From Archaeoglobus neptunius (lineage in GTDB: Archaea > Halobacteriota > Archaeoglobi > Archaeoglobales > Archaeoglobaceae): DNA of 64,000 nucleotides. Position numbers and translations under genes: made by a program. Positions 43,197 through 52,416 of this stretch are shown one piece after another. Every line of letters begins with the position of its first letter. The stretch's first letter is position 1. The notes under the pieces were generated by a model. It did no database searches. It was not told the DNA's origin and saw nothing but the letters and a program-made list of their open reading frames with translations. The DNA is taken from NCBI RefSeq assembly GCF_016757965.1, contig NZ_JAEKIW010000004.1, forward strand, positions 1-64,000, written 5' to 3'.

Positions 43197-43928
43197 ATGA
43201 AAATTGTATTTCATCCGAAATTTTACACCGTTTACACAACCGATCCTGCAGCAGAATCTGGTAGAATGGAAGCAATAGTTGAAGAATTACAGGATTTTGA
43301 ATTTGTTGAGCCAGAGCCTGCGAGAAAGGAAGATATACTGCTCGTGCACACGCCCGAGCACTACGCATACGTTAAAAGCGATGAGAAGGTGTATGAGGTT
43401 GCAGCACTGGCGGTTGGCGGGGCAATTATGGCCTCAAGGATCGCATTTGATGAACCCTCGTTTGCCGCAGTAAGACCCCCCGGTCATCATGCAAGTCCTG
43501 ATAGTAGCTGGGGCTTTTGTTATTTTAACAACATCGCAATAGCGGTGAAAAAGCTACTTGAAGAAGGTAGAATCGGCAGAGCGGTGATCGTTGATTTTGA
43601 TCTCCATTTTGGCGATGGCACATCCAACACCTTTGCAGGGGATGACAGGGTGAAGTACTTTCACATGCAGGGAGGGGATCTCGCTGGAATTGATGACTTT
43701 CTGGCCGGAGAAGAGTATGACATCATAGCAGTTTCAGCCGGTTTTGACAGACACAAAGCCGATTGGGGTGGTATCCTGGAAACTGAAGATTACAGAGAGA
43801 TCGGGAAGATAGTTAAAGAGAATGCGGAGGAAAAGTGTGGGGGAAGGAGATTTGCAGTACTTGAGGGTGGTTACAATCATTCAGTCCTGGGGAAAAACGT
43901 AAAAGCGTTTGTGGAAGGAATGGAGTAG
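43197..43928 (+). CDS. Histone-deacetylase-family amidohydrolase
   Basis: 243 aa from ATG 43197 (MKIVFHPKFYTVY); a 12-residue longer form from the ATGA overlap at 43161 is possible. Zinc amidohydrolase fold: AVRPPGHHASPD (~90), VDFDLHFGDGT (~135; metal Asp and His), SAGFDRHKAD (~185) and LEGGYN. The class removes acyl groups from lysines or polyamines. Adjacent to the radical SAM enzyme with possible translational coupling. Confidence 0.88.
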   Translation: MKIVFHPKFYTVYTTDPAAESGRMEAIVEELQDFEFVEPEPARKEDILLVHTPEHYAYVKSDEKVYEVAALAVGGAIMASRIAFDEPSFAAVRPPGHHASPDSSWGFCYFNNIAIAVKKLLEEGRIGRAVIVDFDLHFGDGTSNTFAGDDRVKYFHMQGGDLAGIDDFLAGEEYDIIAVSAGFDRHKADWGGILETEDYREIGKIVKENAEEKCGGRRFAVLEGGYNHSVLGKNVKAFVEGME

Positions 43929-43945
43929 CCTGCATAATCCAGATT

Positions 43946-44803
43946 TTATTTTTTACTGTCAGTTAGAAAAGACCCCACAGCTTTTCTGAATTCCTCCTCG
44001 CTCTCGCACTCCTCCGCAATACCCCTGGTGAATAGTTCGATGTATCGCCTTTTATCCACACCGAAATAGTCCCTTTCGCATGTTCCCCTGAAGTACATCC
44101 TGTTCACAGGGTTTTGAGGATCTTTAAGCACATCTGGAGGGCAGAAAGGGGCGCCATAGTAAAACTGGAAAAAGCAATCGTCACTCACTTTTTCAAACCT
44201 CGTTACGTCGAGAAGAATCAGTCTGCCGTCCTTGTACATCACCTCGTAGTCTTCCCATGGTGTATATACGTAACCGTCCCTCCACAGTCTGTATAGCAGC
44301 CTTGCGGTGAGATAGATGGACTCCTCGATTATCTCAATACTCTCAGCATCGTTTTTCATGATGTCTCCTTCTTTGAGTTCTGAGAGGGGCAGGCCGTCAT
44401 ACCACTCCTGAAGCATGAACTCGTCTGTGTAGGCTACAGGAACTGCTATATTTTCTTTGTAGTTTCTGAACAGGCTCTTTAGAGGGTCAAGAATCGTGCA
44501 AAAACTTTCAATCGGGGAGTTGGGAGACAGGATATTTAAAACGAAGCTTTTGTCGCCAGCTTCGATTTTAAAAACGTAATACCTCACCCACGCAGAGATA
44601 AGTGAAATCCTGAACTCGTCTGAAATCTCATCAAGTCCCAACTCCTCTATTGCCTCGGTCACCTTCCTCTTGATGACCTCTGTCCTTTCTTCCGGGGTTT
44701 TTCCGAAGAGGGACTTCTTCAACAGTGCTACTGTAATACCCCAGCAAACAACGTGGTCTGCGGTGACATTACTCGAAAGTTCAATCCTCAAACGGGAACT
44801 CAT
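43946..44803 (-). CDS. Protein-kinase-fold-like protein with degenerate catalytic loop
   Basis: 285 aa from ATG 44803 (MSSRLRIELSS); the longer frame upstream is the shadow of the zinc-protein gene. AVPVAYTDEFMLQEWYDGLPLSEL resembles a kinase hinge, and LWRDGYVYTPWEDYEVMYKDGRLILLDVTRFEKV resembles HxD...N and DFG strands with altered residues. So perhaps a pseudokinase or phosphotransferase relative; low certainty on function. Overlaps the 71-aa zinc protein by 23 bp. Another kinase-like gene lies at 49927. Confidence 0.55.
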   Translation of the reverse strand: MSSRLRIELSSNVTADHVVCWGITVALLKKSLFGKTPEERTEVIKRKVTEAIEELGLDEISDEFRISLISAWVRYYVFKIEAGDKSFVLNILSPNSPIESFCTILDPLKSLFRNYKENIAVPVAYTDEFMLQEWYDGLPLSELKEGDIMKNDAESIEIIEESIYLTARLLYRLWRDGYVYTPWEDYEVMYKDGRLILLDVTRFEKVSDDCFFQFYYGAPFCPPDVLKDPQNPVNRMYFRGTCERDYFGVDKRRYIELFTRGIAEECESEEEFRKAVGSFLTDSKK

Positions 44804-44996
44804 AACTCTCCATGTTGATTTGCTCCACCCTCCGAACAATCCCCTTCGTTTTGCAGTCTTCGCAGAGCACAATGAAAACCGTCGCATCAAACTCGGATGT
44901 TCTCCTCTTGAATTTTCCCTTTTTCGTCTCCAGAATTCTGGCTCTGTGGGTTTTCCCATCATCACATATCGGACAGTCAATCTCGATGAACTCCAT
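44781..44996 (-). CDS. Small zinc-binding protein (71 aa)
   Basis: CPIC near the start and CEDC at ~45-48 form a likely zinc ribbon; the segment between is basic (KKGKFKRRTSEF). Overlaps the following kinase-fold-like gene and is probably co-translated. No family name recognised; may bind nucleic acid or act as an adaptor. Confidence 0.75.
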   Translation of the reverse strand: MEFIEIDCPICDDGKTHRARILETKKGKFKRRTSEFDATVFIVLCEDCKTKGIVRRVEQINMESYEFPFED

Positions 44997-45037
44997 GTGG
45001 CCAGACCTGCAGAAGTTAATAAAGCTTTTTTGAAAAT

Positions 45038-45979
45038 TTATGTCCTGAATATCCTCTCTCCGGCGAGTTTTTTCAGCCTGTCCATCACACCTTCATGCTC
45101 TTCCAGTCCCTCGATCACAATCAGGTTCGGCCTCATTGATTCAGCTTTTCGGATTGCAGAGAAGAGATTGGATGTGTACTCTTCTGGCGAGCTTCCTATG
45201 GTTATGACATTTTCACCCTCCAACTTTTTGGCTATAATCGCAACGCTTAACCCCCTGCTTCTGGCCTTTTCAGCAAACTCCCGGACTTTTTCCTCAGCTC
45301 TCCTGCCGATAAATACGTAGACAGGGCATGAGATATGATAAGTACCTTCCCTCTCCTTGCCGACAATCAGATCAACGTGCTTTTTAAGCTCGGCCAGTCC
45401 TATGGCGCCGGTTCTTACGACCCTTGCGGGTTTCTCCGTTACGTCGACTATGGTTGATTCGATGCCGACAGAACACTCCCCTACAACTATCGCTTCAATG
45501 TTGTCCCCCAGATCCTCAATCACGTGTCTGTACGTCATCGGGCTCGGTCTTCCGGAGATGTTGGCTGATGGAACGACGATTGGATTTCCAAGCCCTTTCA
45601 TGAGTTTTAGCGGTATTTCATGGTCCGGCATCCTCACTGCAACCTTACTCCCCCCTCCGGTAACTATGTCCGGGACGGATGATTTTTTCCGGAGGACGAT
45701 GGTCAGTGGGCCGGGAAAAAATGCGTCGATCAGTTTTTCAGCATCCTCAGGAACTTCGGCAAGGGAATACACCTCGTCTTTGCTTGAAACCCCCACTATC
45801 AGTGGCTTTGAGAGCGGTCTTTTTTTTATCTCAAATACCTTCCAGACAGCCCTCTCGTTCAGAGCATCGCATCCCAAACCGTATACGGTCTCTGTGGGAA
45901 ACGCAACAAGTCCACCGCTGGCAAGAATTTCGACTGCTCTTTTTATTCCTTTCCCGTTGCTTTTGAGTATCTCAACCAC
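45038..45979 (-). CDS. sua5: Threonylcarbamoyl-AMP synthase (Sua5/YrdC with C-terminal domain)
   Basis: 313 aa. YrdC domain (1-~200): KSNGKGIKRAVEIL, PTETVYGLGCDA, KKRPLSKPL, SANISGRPSP and GIESTIVDV, then a linker and a Sua5 C-terminal Rossmann-like domain (~225-313). Forms threonylcarbamoyl-AMP for t6A37 of tRNA. GTG start. Divergent from the RPA operon. Confidence 0.95.
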   Translation of the reverse strand: MVEILKSNGKGIKRAVEILASGGLVAFPTETVYGLGCDALNERAVWKVFEIKKRPLSKPLIVGVSSKDEVYSLAEVPEDAEKLIDAFFPGPLTIVLRKKSSVPDIVTGGGSKVAVRMPDHEIPLKLMKGLGNPIVVPSANISGRPSPMTYRHVIEDLGDNIEAIVVGECSVGIESTIVDVTEKPARVVRTGAIGLAELKKHVDLIVGKEREGTYHISCPVYVFIGRRAEEKVREFAEKARSRGLSVAIIAKKLEGENVITIGSSPEEYTSNLFSAIRKAESMRPNLIVIEGLEEHEGVMDRLKKLAGERIFRT

Positions 45980-46085
45980 ACAGAAAACCTGCCGGAAGGT
46001 TAATTTAATTTACGTTGGATTTCTGCATCTTTAAATGGTAAAAAAAGTTTTAAGATTTCGTCCCTTAACCATGTTGGGTGATCTG

Positions 46086-47015
46086 ATGGACAGAGTTGAT
46101 GCAATTGCAAAGGAATTACTGGAAAAATACGAGGGGGTTGACAGGAAAGAAATTATTGAAAAATTGAAAAAACTGCTCATTGAATTTAAGGTTCCTGAAA
46201 ACGAAGCCAGAAGGACAATGGAGAACTATATAATGAGGGAGTACGGTATTCCGAGAGAGAGTGTTAGAGAGACTTTTACGAGAATAGGCGATATAACGGA
46301 GGCAGGTAAGTGGGTAAATGTAAAGGCGAAGGTAATTCAGATCTGGGAGTCCAGCAGCCCGTCAATTGCTCAAACTGGCCTGATTGGAGATGAAAGTGGT
46401 GTGATTAGATTTTTAATGTGGACCAAAGCCAATAAACCCCCGCTTGTCGAAGGTAAGAGTTACATTTTCCGGAATGTTGTTGTGGACGATTTTGGGAATG
46501 TATTGAGACTGAACATTAACAGAACAAGCGAGATTGTTGAGGTAAATGAAGATATTGAGGTGAAACCGCTTGAAAACCTGAGAGAGGACATAGAAGTTGT
46601 TGGTGCCCTCGTGGCAATTCAGCAGAACAGCGGTTTAATTCAGAGATGCAGTGTTGAAGGATGTAATCGAGTTGTGAAGTCTGGAAAATGCCCTATTCAC
46701 GGTAAGGTCAGGCCAGTGGAGGATTTGAGGATAAAGGGTGTGATTGACGATGGTGAGAGAACTTACGAGGTCATAATAAATGAAGATGGAGTAAAAGAGC
46801 TTACTGGGATAGACATTGAGAAGGCAATAAAGATGGCTGAAGAACACTTTGACAGGGGAGTGGTTCTCGCAGAGCTGAAGACGCTTTTGCTTGGTAAGTA
46901 TCTGAAGGTTACTGGCAGTCTGACCCCAAGGTATCTCATTGCAAGAAAGGTGGAGTTTTACAGACCGCAGATAAGGGATGAGGTGGATAAACTTCTGGCT
47001 GAGCTGGAGGGATAA
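46086..47015 (+). CDS. Replication protein A-like single-stranded DNA-binding protein
   Basis: 309 aa: N-terminal helical part, OB fold (EAGKWVNVKAKVIQIWES...GLIGDESGVIRFLMW), a zinc finger CSVEGC...CPIHG (~195-210) and a second OB-like region to the end. Binds ssDNA in replication and repair. The frame extends to 46035, but ATG 46086 has a GGTGATC site just upstream. Followed 1 bp later by its partner. Confidence 0.9.
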   Translation: MDRVDAIAKELLEKYEGVDRKEIIEKLKKLLIEFKVPENEARRTMENYIMREYGIPRESVRETFTRIGDITEAGKWVNVKAKVIQIWESSSPSIAQTGLIGDESGVIRFLMWTKANKPPLVEGKSYIFRNVVVDDFGNVLRLNINRTSEIVEVNEDIEVKPLENLREDIEVVGALVAIQQNSGLIQRCSVEGCNRVVKSGKCPIHGKVRPVEDLRIKGVIDDGERTYEVIINEDGVKELTGIDIEKAIKMAEEHFDRGVVLAELKTLLLGKYLKVTGSLTPRYLIARKVEFYRPQIRDEVDKLLAELEG

Positions 47016-47016
47016 A

Positions 47017-47697
47017 ATGACCGTGTTTATGAAGAGAGAGGTGGCAAGAAGGGTTTTTGCGAAGGAACTGATGAGTTCAACCTATGCCATGCGTGATGAG
47101 GGTGAGAAAAGTCCCGTGTACGTTCTGACACCGCTCGGGCTTAAATGCAACAGAGTTTTTATAATTGGGGCACTTACCGAGAAAACGGATGTTGGAGAGG
47201 ATTCAAGCATTTACAGAATTCGTATAGCTGATCAGACTGGTTCTTTTATAGGATACATCGGCAGGTATCAGCCAGAGGCATATGATGCCATTGCAGAAAT
47301 AAACGAACTCAGTCTGGTTGCTGTGACAGCGAAGGTAAGACTGTTCGAAGGGGAGACGAGAACGTTTGTGTCCATAAGGCCCGAGACCATCAGCATGGCA
47401 GAGCCGGAGTCGAGAGACTACTGGGTTGTCGAAACGGCAAGATCAACGATAAAAAGGATAAAGGAGATGGAGAGGGGAGAAGGAGAGAACGTTAAACTTG
47501 CAAGGGAGATATATGGTACAGATCTCAATGAGTACAGGAGAATGGTAAGAGAGGCGCTTTTAAGGTTGAAAGAGGAGTACGTTGAAGAAACGGAGGAAGA
47601 AGAGGTGGAACTCGAAGATGTGGAGGAAGAGGGGGAGCTTGACCTTATGCTGGTTGAAGAGGAGGAAATCGACCTTACAAAGCTTTTGGAGGATTAA
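47017..47697 (+). CDS. RPA-associated protein (COG3390-like)
   Basis: 226 aa from ATG 47017 (MTVFMKREVARRVFAKEL). N-terminal OB fold (KCNRVFIIGALTEKT, IRIADQTGSFIGYIGRY) and an acidic C-terminal tail (EETEEEEVELEDVEEEG) that may bind partners. Regular neighbour of archaeal RPA41-type genes, with which it forms a complex. Confidence 0.9.
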   Translation: MTVFMKREVARRVFAKELMSSTYAMRDEGEKSPVYVLTPLGLKCNRVFIIGALTEKTDVGEDSSIYRIRIADQTGSFIGYIGRYQPEAYDAIAEINELSLVAVTAKVRLFEGETRTFVSIRPETISMAEPESRDYWVVETARSTIKRIKEMERGEGENVKLAREIYGTDLNEYRRMVREALLRLKEEYVEETEEEEVELEDVEEEGELDLMLVEEEEIDLTKLLED

Positions 47698-47700
47698 CAG

Positions 47701-48621
47701 CTAGAATTCTCCACTCACCGCCCTTTCAAAGTCGTATTCGGTCAGAATTCCTTCGGAGTGAAGTAGTCTGTTTGCTTCGAAGATGTCACCTGCATTTTCA
47801 ACAATTTTTGCCGCTTCGTTCAGCTCAAAAACAGCATCGGCCGTAAAGTAAAATATCAGAGTGGATAGGGGAGTAATCAGAGCGGTTCTTCCTTTTCTGA
47901 GCTTTTTGAGTCCAAATTCGCCTTCATATGCAAGAACCGGTATCAAACTGGCTTCGGTGGTTACCTCCTCTGTAATCTTTCTCATCCGGGCGTAATCAAT
48001 CCGGCTCATTGATGTGCAGCCAAGAAAACCGCCCTTTGTCAGAATGCTTGAAATGTTCAGCAGAAGCTCTTCGACTCTGAGTTCACCATCGCTTCCAAAT
48101 CCTGTAACTGCCACAATGCCCCCAACCCTTTTCAAAGCCGCAACACACATCGCATCTGCAAGGGGACTTCTCACTCCAGATTCAAAGCCTACAGAAATTG
48201 CGTCTCCTCCAGCATCCACCCCTATTATCAGAGAAACGTCAAACTTTTCTGCGAAATCAGAAAGGCCCTGAACCATTTTTTCCACGCCTTTAGTGATGTC
48301 TATGGAAACAACCCTGCCAAACACCTTCGCCGCTCTCGCAATGTTGGGGGTAACTCCATCGACAGTCCTGGTATTTTCGCTTGCAATCCCGACTGTTTCG
48401 TTGATGATCTCAACATTCCTGAGCTCTTCAAGACTTCTCGGTCCGGGTTTCGGATCCACAACGATTCTATCCCAGATTACACTTCCGTGATACACCTCAA
48501 ATCCAAAATGGCCGAGAAAATTTGCAACAGGGATTGTACTTACGATATCTCCTCCCCCACCAATCCCGAAGGCAAGAGCCCTCCTGCTTTTCGCCTTTTT
48601 GAGAATATCGATTATCTCCAT
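47701..48621 (-). CDS. DUF1152 family protein
   Basis: 306 aa. GIGGGGDIVSTIPVANFLG near the start and LIIGVDAGGDAIS (~130) are DUF1152 hallmarks, suggesting a nucleotide- or phosphate-binding Rossmann-like fold; the function is unknown. Lies 1 bp after IF1A on the same strand, so it is the last gene of the tyrS-IF1A unit; convergent to the RPA operon. Confidence 0.85.
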   Translation of the reverse strand: MEIIDILKKAKSRRALAFGIGGGGDIVSTIPVANFLGHFGFEVYHGSVIWDRIVVDPKPGPRSLEELRNVEIINETVGIASENTRTVDGVTPNIARAAKVFGRVVSIDITKGVEKMVQGLSDFAEKFDVSLIIGVDAGGDAISVGFESGVRSPLADAMCVAALKRVGGIVAVTGFGSDGELRVEELLLNISSILTKGGFLGCTSMSRIDYARMRKITEEVTTEASLIPVLAYEGEFGLKKLRKGRTALITPLSTLIFYFTADAVFELNEAAKIVENAGDIFEANRLLHSEGILTEYDFERAVSGEF

Positions 48622-48622
48622 G

Positions 48623-48916
48623 TTAGAACTTCAGATATCCCTTCCTCTCCAGCCATTCGACCTGCGGATTAGTATATCTCCAGATTATATCGCCCCTATC
48701 CTTCTGGAATGACCATGGGACAACGATCACAACATCGCCCTCTCTTATCCAGATCCTCTTTCTCATTTTACCGGGTATTCTTGCCAGTCGCTCCACGCCA
48801 TCCTCGCATCTAACCTTTATGTGGCCAGCTCCAAGCATGGAGGTAACTACTCCGAAGAGTTCTCCCTTCTTTCTGTCTGGCAGCCTTACCCTAATAACAT
48901 CGTCCTCATTACTCAG
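48623..48916 (-). CDS. Translation initiation factor 1A, apparent CTG start
   Basis: 97 aa S1/OB-fold factor: [54 protein letters not shown] and a C-terminal [15 protein letters not shown]. The first ATG in frame (48838) would remove the first OB strands. Reading the frame upstream there is no ATG, GTG or TTG before it merges with tyrS; a CTG at 48916 forms a CTGA overlap with the tyrS stop and has AGGGGTG five bases upstream. I take CTG as the start ([10 protein letters not shown]). Confidence 0.8.
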   Translation of the reverse strand: MSNEDDVIRVRLPDRKKGELFGVVTSMLGAGHIKVRCEDGVERLARIPGKMRKRIWIREGDVVIVVPWSFQKDRGDIIWRYTNPQVEWLERKGYLKF

Positions 48917-49884
48917 ACAGACACCCCTAATCTTTTTCTTGCATCTTTGAGAAGCTTGTTTAAATATTTTGCCACTGCTAATTTTAAATCGAGAGGATGG
49001 AGACTTCCAGAGATAAAGTCTTCGGCCAGAGCATCAAAAGAAGTGTACTCGACATCTCCTCCAAACTTTGCATCCCTCTCAACTCTTAAAACCCCGAATC
49101 TGGGGAGGAGATGATACTTGGCTATGTCAAGTACAGGATTGTCCTCAATGACTCCAGCAGGACAGTAAGCCTTTCTGATCTTTTTTTCTACCTCTTCGGG
49201 TGGGTCCCTGACTGATATATAGTTTCCCTTCGAACTGCTCATTTTCTGGCCGTCAAGACCTACTAGGATTGGGGTGTGGAGACAGACAGGAGACCTGTAG
49301 CCGAGTCTCGGCAGATTCTCTCTTGCGAGCATGTGTATTTTCCTCTGGTCAATGCCACCCACTGCCAGATCAACACCCAGGTGAGCTATATCTAGGGCCT
49401 GCATGAGAGGGTAGATCATTTGCGAGACCATCGGATCCTCTTTCCTTCTGCTTACCTCATCCATACTCCTTCTTGCCCTGTTCAGGGTTGTTATTCTGGC
49501 CATTTTCAGTACATCAAGCATGTAATCCTGAGAAAGCTGATAGCTACTCCCGAACACGAACTTTGCTCTGCTCTCGTCAAGACCGAGAGCTATGAAAACT
49601 CTTTTATTGTAATCTGCAATTTGCTCAATCTCCTCAAAGCTTCCCTTCTCATTTAGATAAGCATGAATATCGGCAAGGAGGATGATTACCTTAAATCCAA
49701 CCTTCTGCAGGTCCATGAGTTTCTGGACAGTCATCATGTGGCCCAGATGTATCTCACCGCTTGGTTCGTATCCAACATAGGCCGTGGGCTTCTCTGAGCT
49801 CTCGAGTAGCTGTCTCAGCTCATGCTCAGTAACAACCTCTTCCGTATTCCTTGTTACAAGCCTCAGTTTTTCGCTGATATCCAT
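48913..49884 (-). CDS. tyrS: Tyrosyl-tRNA synthetase
   Basis: 323 aa class I synthetase of archaeal type: [16 protein letters not shown] (HIGH-like, ~37-52), [20 protein letters not shown] (~160-178), and [10 protein letters not shown] (~220). Charges tRNA-Tyr. The stop overlaps the IF1A start. No C-terminal S4 domain, as is usual in archaea. Confidence 0.96.
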   Translation of the reverse strand: MDISEKLRLVTRNTEEVVTEHELRQLLESSEKPTAYVGYEPSGEIHLGHMMTVQKLMDLQKVGFKVIILLADIHAYLNEKGSFEEIEQIADYNKRVFIALGLDESRAKFVFGSSYQLSQDYMLDVLKMARITTLNRARRSMDEVSRRKEDPMVSQMIYPLMQALDIAHLGVDLAVGGIDQRKIHMLARENLPRLGYRSPVCLHTPILVGLDGQKMSSSKGNYISVRDPPEEVEKKIRKAYCPAGVIEDNPVLDIAKYHLLPRFGVLRVERDAKFGGDVEYTSFDALAEDFISGSLHPLDLKLAVAKYLNKLLKDARKRLGVSV

Positions 49885-49926
49885 GTCCGCAAGATTTCAG
49901 AACGACTTTTAAAGTTGTCCTTTCTG

Positions 49927-50832
49927 CTACCTCTTTATCTTTCCGGGGAGGATGAATTCGTATCTGCCGAAAAGGAGCCTGGTAACTATAAAGCGATGGA
50001 TTTTTCTCAGGTTGAGGTAAAGGCTCCATATAAACGCATCTTCTCTATAGTACTTTTCAACTTCCTTCATTACTATGGGCTCGAATGTGTATCCCTCTCC
50101 TGCGAAAAACTCATTTGCTAACTCAATAAAGTCGGAAATCAAATCTTTTCTTCCCTCCTTGAACAGATTGGCTATCAGGTCGAGGACCACCAGTCTGAAA
50201 TTGTAGTATCTGTCCAGAATTCCCGGAAGAAATACTTTCTCGAGCAAAATTCTTATTCCCGGTGGACACGCACGCAGGAATATATCTGTGTCAAGCTGGT
50301 CAGCTCCGTTCCTCCTTATCATCGGCGTACTGGTGTCGAAGTAGTAGATGTCCCCGTTGATTATTGCCCAGTTTGAAATCTGCCCATCCAGACCTATTTC
50401 CAGCCCTTCACTCCTCTTTTCTTCGTTAAAGTCCCATACTTTTTTCATTTCAGCAAGAATACTACTGAAAATTCCGATTGCCTCCTCTTTTCTGGCTCTG
50501 TGGATTATACTGTGGCATATCTGCTCAAGTTTTTTCTGCATTATGAACAGCACTATCCTACCATCACCCGTAATAACGTACTCTGCACCGCTCTCCGGTA
50601 TTTTTAGTCCCGCCTCGCTGAGGAGGTTAATGTACTCGTAGTAGGTATCAATGTACATCTTCACCTGTTCTTCAGATTTGAACATGGGAATCCTCTTAAA
50701 GGCAATGCCCGGGTATTCTGGAAGCTCGAAAACTGTGCTTATCTCGCCGTATCCGAGAATTCTGATGTTTTCCGGCCTTGCCGGGTTTAGCCTTTCCTCA
50801 AGGTCTAATAAAACTTCTTTGTCGACCATCAT
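49927..50832 (-). CDS. Protein-kinase-like fold protein, hypothetical
   Basis: 301 aa. RILGYGEISTVFELPEYPGIAFKRIP resembles a Gly-rich loop and the ATP-binding Lys; LEIGLDGQISNWAIINGDIYYFDTSTPM resembles a catalytic D-x4-N and a metal-binding D strand. It may be a small-molecule or protein kinase. ATG in a 4-bp overlap with the aminotransferase upstream, suggesting a shared substrate pathway. No family named with confidence. Confidence 0.6.
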   Translation of the reverse strand: MMVDKEVLLDLEERLNPARPENIRILGYGEISTVFELPEYPGIAFKRIPMFKSEEQVKMYIDTYYEYINLLSEAGLKIPESGAEYVITGDGRIVLFIMQKKLEQICHSIIHRARKEEAIGIFSSILAEMKKVWDFNEEKRSEGLEIGLDGQISNWAIINGDIYYFDTSTPMIRRNGADQLDTDIFLRACPPGIRILLEKVFLPGILDRYYNFRLVVLDLIANLFKEGRKDLISDFIELANEFFAGEGYTFEPIVMKEVEKYYREDAFIWSLYLNLRKIHRFIVTRLLFGRYEFILPGKIKR

Positions 50833-52085
50833 AACATTGCCCTTATTAATTTCAGCATGTCTTTTCTCTTACTTGCGATCTCAAACGCCTTCCTGAGGTT
50901 CTCTGAAATGTACGCCACATGCTCTTTATGTATGATGAGTGGTGGCAGGAACTGCAGGACTGAGGTGTCGTTGTTGGCGTACACAGCAAGGATCCCGCTA
51001 TGGTAGCAGGAAATGGATAGCAAAGGACCATAACCTTCGTCATTCATTTTTATCCCCATGAAAAGACCCTTCTGTCTTATTTCTTCCACAAATTCAAATT
51101 CTTCCTTTGTTGCATTGAGATCACGGGAAATTAAAGACGCCGTGGTGTTTACATTCTCAAGAAATGAGTTATCCGACACAATTTCCAGAACCTTTTGTGC
51201 GACCACACAGCCGATTTCTGCTCCGCCAAAAGTGGAAACATGGATAAAGGGATCTTCTGCCATAAAGTCATCAAGACCTGCCCTGAAACATGTTGCGGAG
51301 ATCGGATACATCCCACCAGAAAGCCCCTTTGCGGTGACTATAACGTCGGGAACAACACCATAGTGCTCAATTCCCCACATCCTGCCAGTTCTTCCGAGTC
51401 CGGTCTGCACTTCATCCATAATCATCAGACAGTCTTTTTCGTCGCATATTTCTCTCACCCTTTTGTAGAACTCCTCTGAAGGAATCGGCATGCCCAGGGT
51501 TGCGGGAATCGTCTCGAAAAGAACTGCTGCTGTATCTGAATCAACGGCCTTTTCAAGTGCTGCTGTATCTCCGAATGGTACCGCAACGAATCCAGGTGCA
51601 ACAGGTTCAAATGGTTTTCTGTACTTTTCATCCCCTGCAGCAAGTGCAAATCCTGTATGGCCGTGATATCCTCCTCTGGCATACACTATTTTCTTCTTCC
51701 CGGTGTGACCTCTTGCGAGCTTTATTGAGAAATCAATTGCCTCTCCGCCACCTACACCGAAAACGACTCTTTCAACATCACCGGGCATAGTCTTTGTCAG
51801 CTTTTCTGCGAGAATCGCTCTGTGCTCGCTCATCAGGTGGTGATTACCAATGTCGAGCTCTTCCAGGGCATCTTTCAAAACCCGGGTTATTTCGGGATGT
51901 CTGTGACCGAGATTGAAAACACCTCCATTACAGTGACAGTCCATGAGCTTTCTCCCGTTTAAATCCCAGTACCAAACACCTTCTCTTTTTCCGGGAACAA
52001 AATCTATTCCAACTGCTGTGAAGAACCTTGCTTTGGCCGGAGAGACGTGCTTGGAGAACAACTCGGTAACTGCCTGCTTGTCCAT
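50829..52085 (-). CDS. Class III PLP-dependent aminotransferase
   Basis: 418 aa from ATG 52085 (MDKQAVTELFSKH). GGGEAIDFSIKLAR (phosphate binding), GGYHGHTG, IMDEVQTGLGRTG (~215; PLP-Asp) and VTAKGLSGGMYP (~247; Schiff-base Lys). Resembles ornithine/acetylornithine/GABA-type enzymes, but the substrate is not clear. An upstream ATG (52103) sits on the TTTTTAAA TATA box ~25 bp before 52085, so the shorter leaderless form is preferred. Confidence 0.88.
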   Translation of the reverse strand: MDKQAVTELFSKHVSPAKARFFTAVGIDFVPGKREGVWYWDLNGRKLMDCHCNGGVFNLGHRHPEITRVLKDALEELDIGNHHLMSEHRAILAEKLTKTMPGDVERVVFGVGGGEAIDFSIKLARGHTGKKKIVYARGGYHGHTGFALAAGDEKYRKPFEPVAPGFVAVPFGDTAALEKAVDSDTAAVLFETIPATLGMPIPSEEFYKRVREICDEKDCLMIMDEVQTGLGRTGRMWGIEHYGVVPDVIVTAKGLSGGMYPISATCFRAGLDDFMAEDPFIHVSTFGGAEIGCVVAQKVLEIVSDNSFLENVNTTASLISRDLNATKEEFEFVEEIRQKGLFMGIKMNDEGYGPLLSISCYHSGILAVYANNDTSVLQFLPPLIIHKEHVAYISENLRKAFEIASKRKDMLKLIRAML

Positions 52086-52192
52086 ACGTCTCACAAATAC
52101 CATGTTTAAAAATTTGCATTGAAATTAGATATAGTTTTTGAGAATTATCCTGTACACCCAAAAAGTTGTCTTAATCCGAAATAGGTCTCGGA

Positions 52193-52266
52193 GGGCCCGG
52201 ACCGGGATTCGAACCCGGCTCCTGGGATCCACAGTCCCAGAGGATAACCACTACCCCATCCGGGCC
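52193..52266 (-). tRNA. tRNA-His (GTG), no encoded G-1
   Basis: Acceptor GGCCCGG/CCGGGCC with discriminator C73, anticodon stem TGGGA/TCCCA around CTGTGGA (anticodon GTG), T-arm CCGGG-TTCGAAT-CCCGG. The base before position 1 is T, so the G-1 identity base of tRNA-His is not templated and would have to be added after transcription. CCA not encoded. Confidence 0.93.
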
Positions 52267-52335
52267 ATTTCAAAGGTTCAGTCCATCCTGATACATTACG
52301 ATTTAAATCTCTTTTCTTTAACTTCAGAAACCGAG

Positions 52336-52416
52336 CGCCGGGGGTGGGATTCGAACCCACGCGGGCAACGCCCAACGGCTTAGCAGGCCGTCGCCTTACC
52401 GCTCGGCAACCCCGGC
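52336..52416 (-). tRNA. tRNA-Ser (GCT)
   Basis: Acceptor GCCGGGG/CCCCGGC, discriminator G, anticodon stem ACGGC/GCCGT around CTGCTAA (anticodon GCT), a long variable arm (GGGCGTTGCCC) typical of tRNA-Ser, and T-arm GTGGG-TTCGAAT-CCCAC. Same strand as tRNA-His, 69 bp apart. Confidence 0.95.

Noticed and set aside
44804-44980. Longer N-terminus of the kinase-fold-like protein
   Set aside because: It is the out-of-frame shadow of the 71-aa zinc-binding protein.
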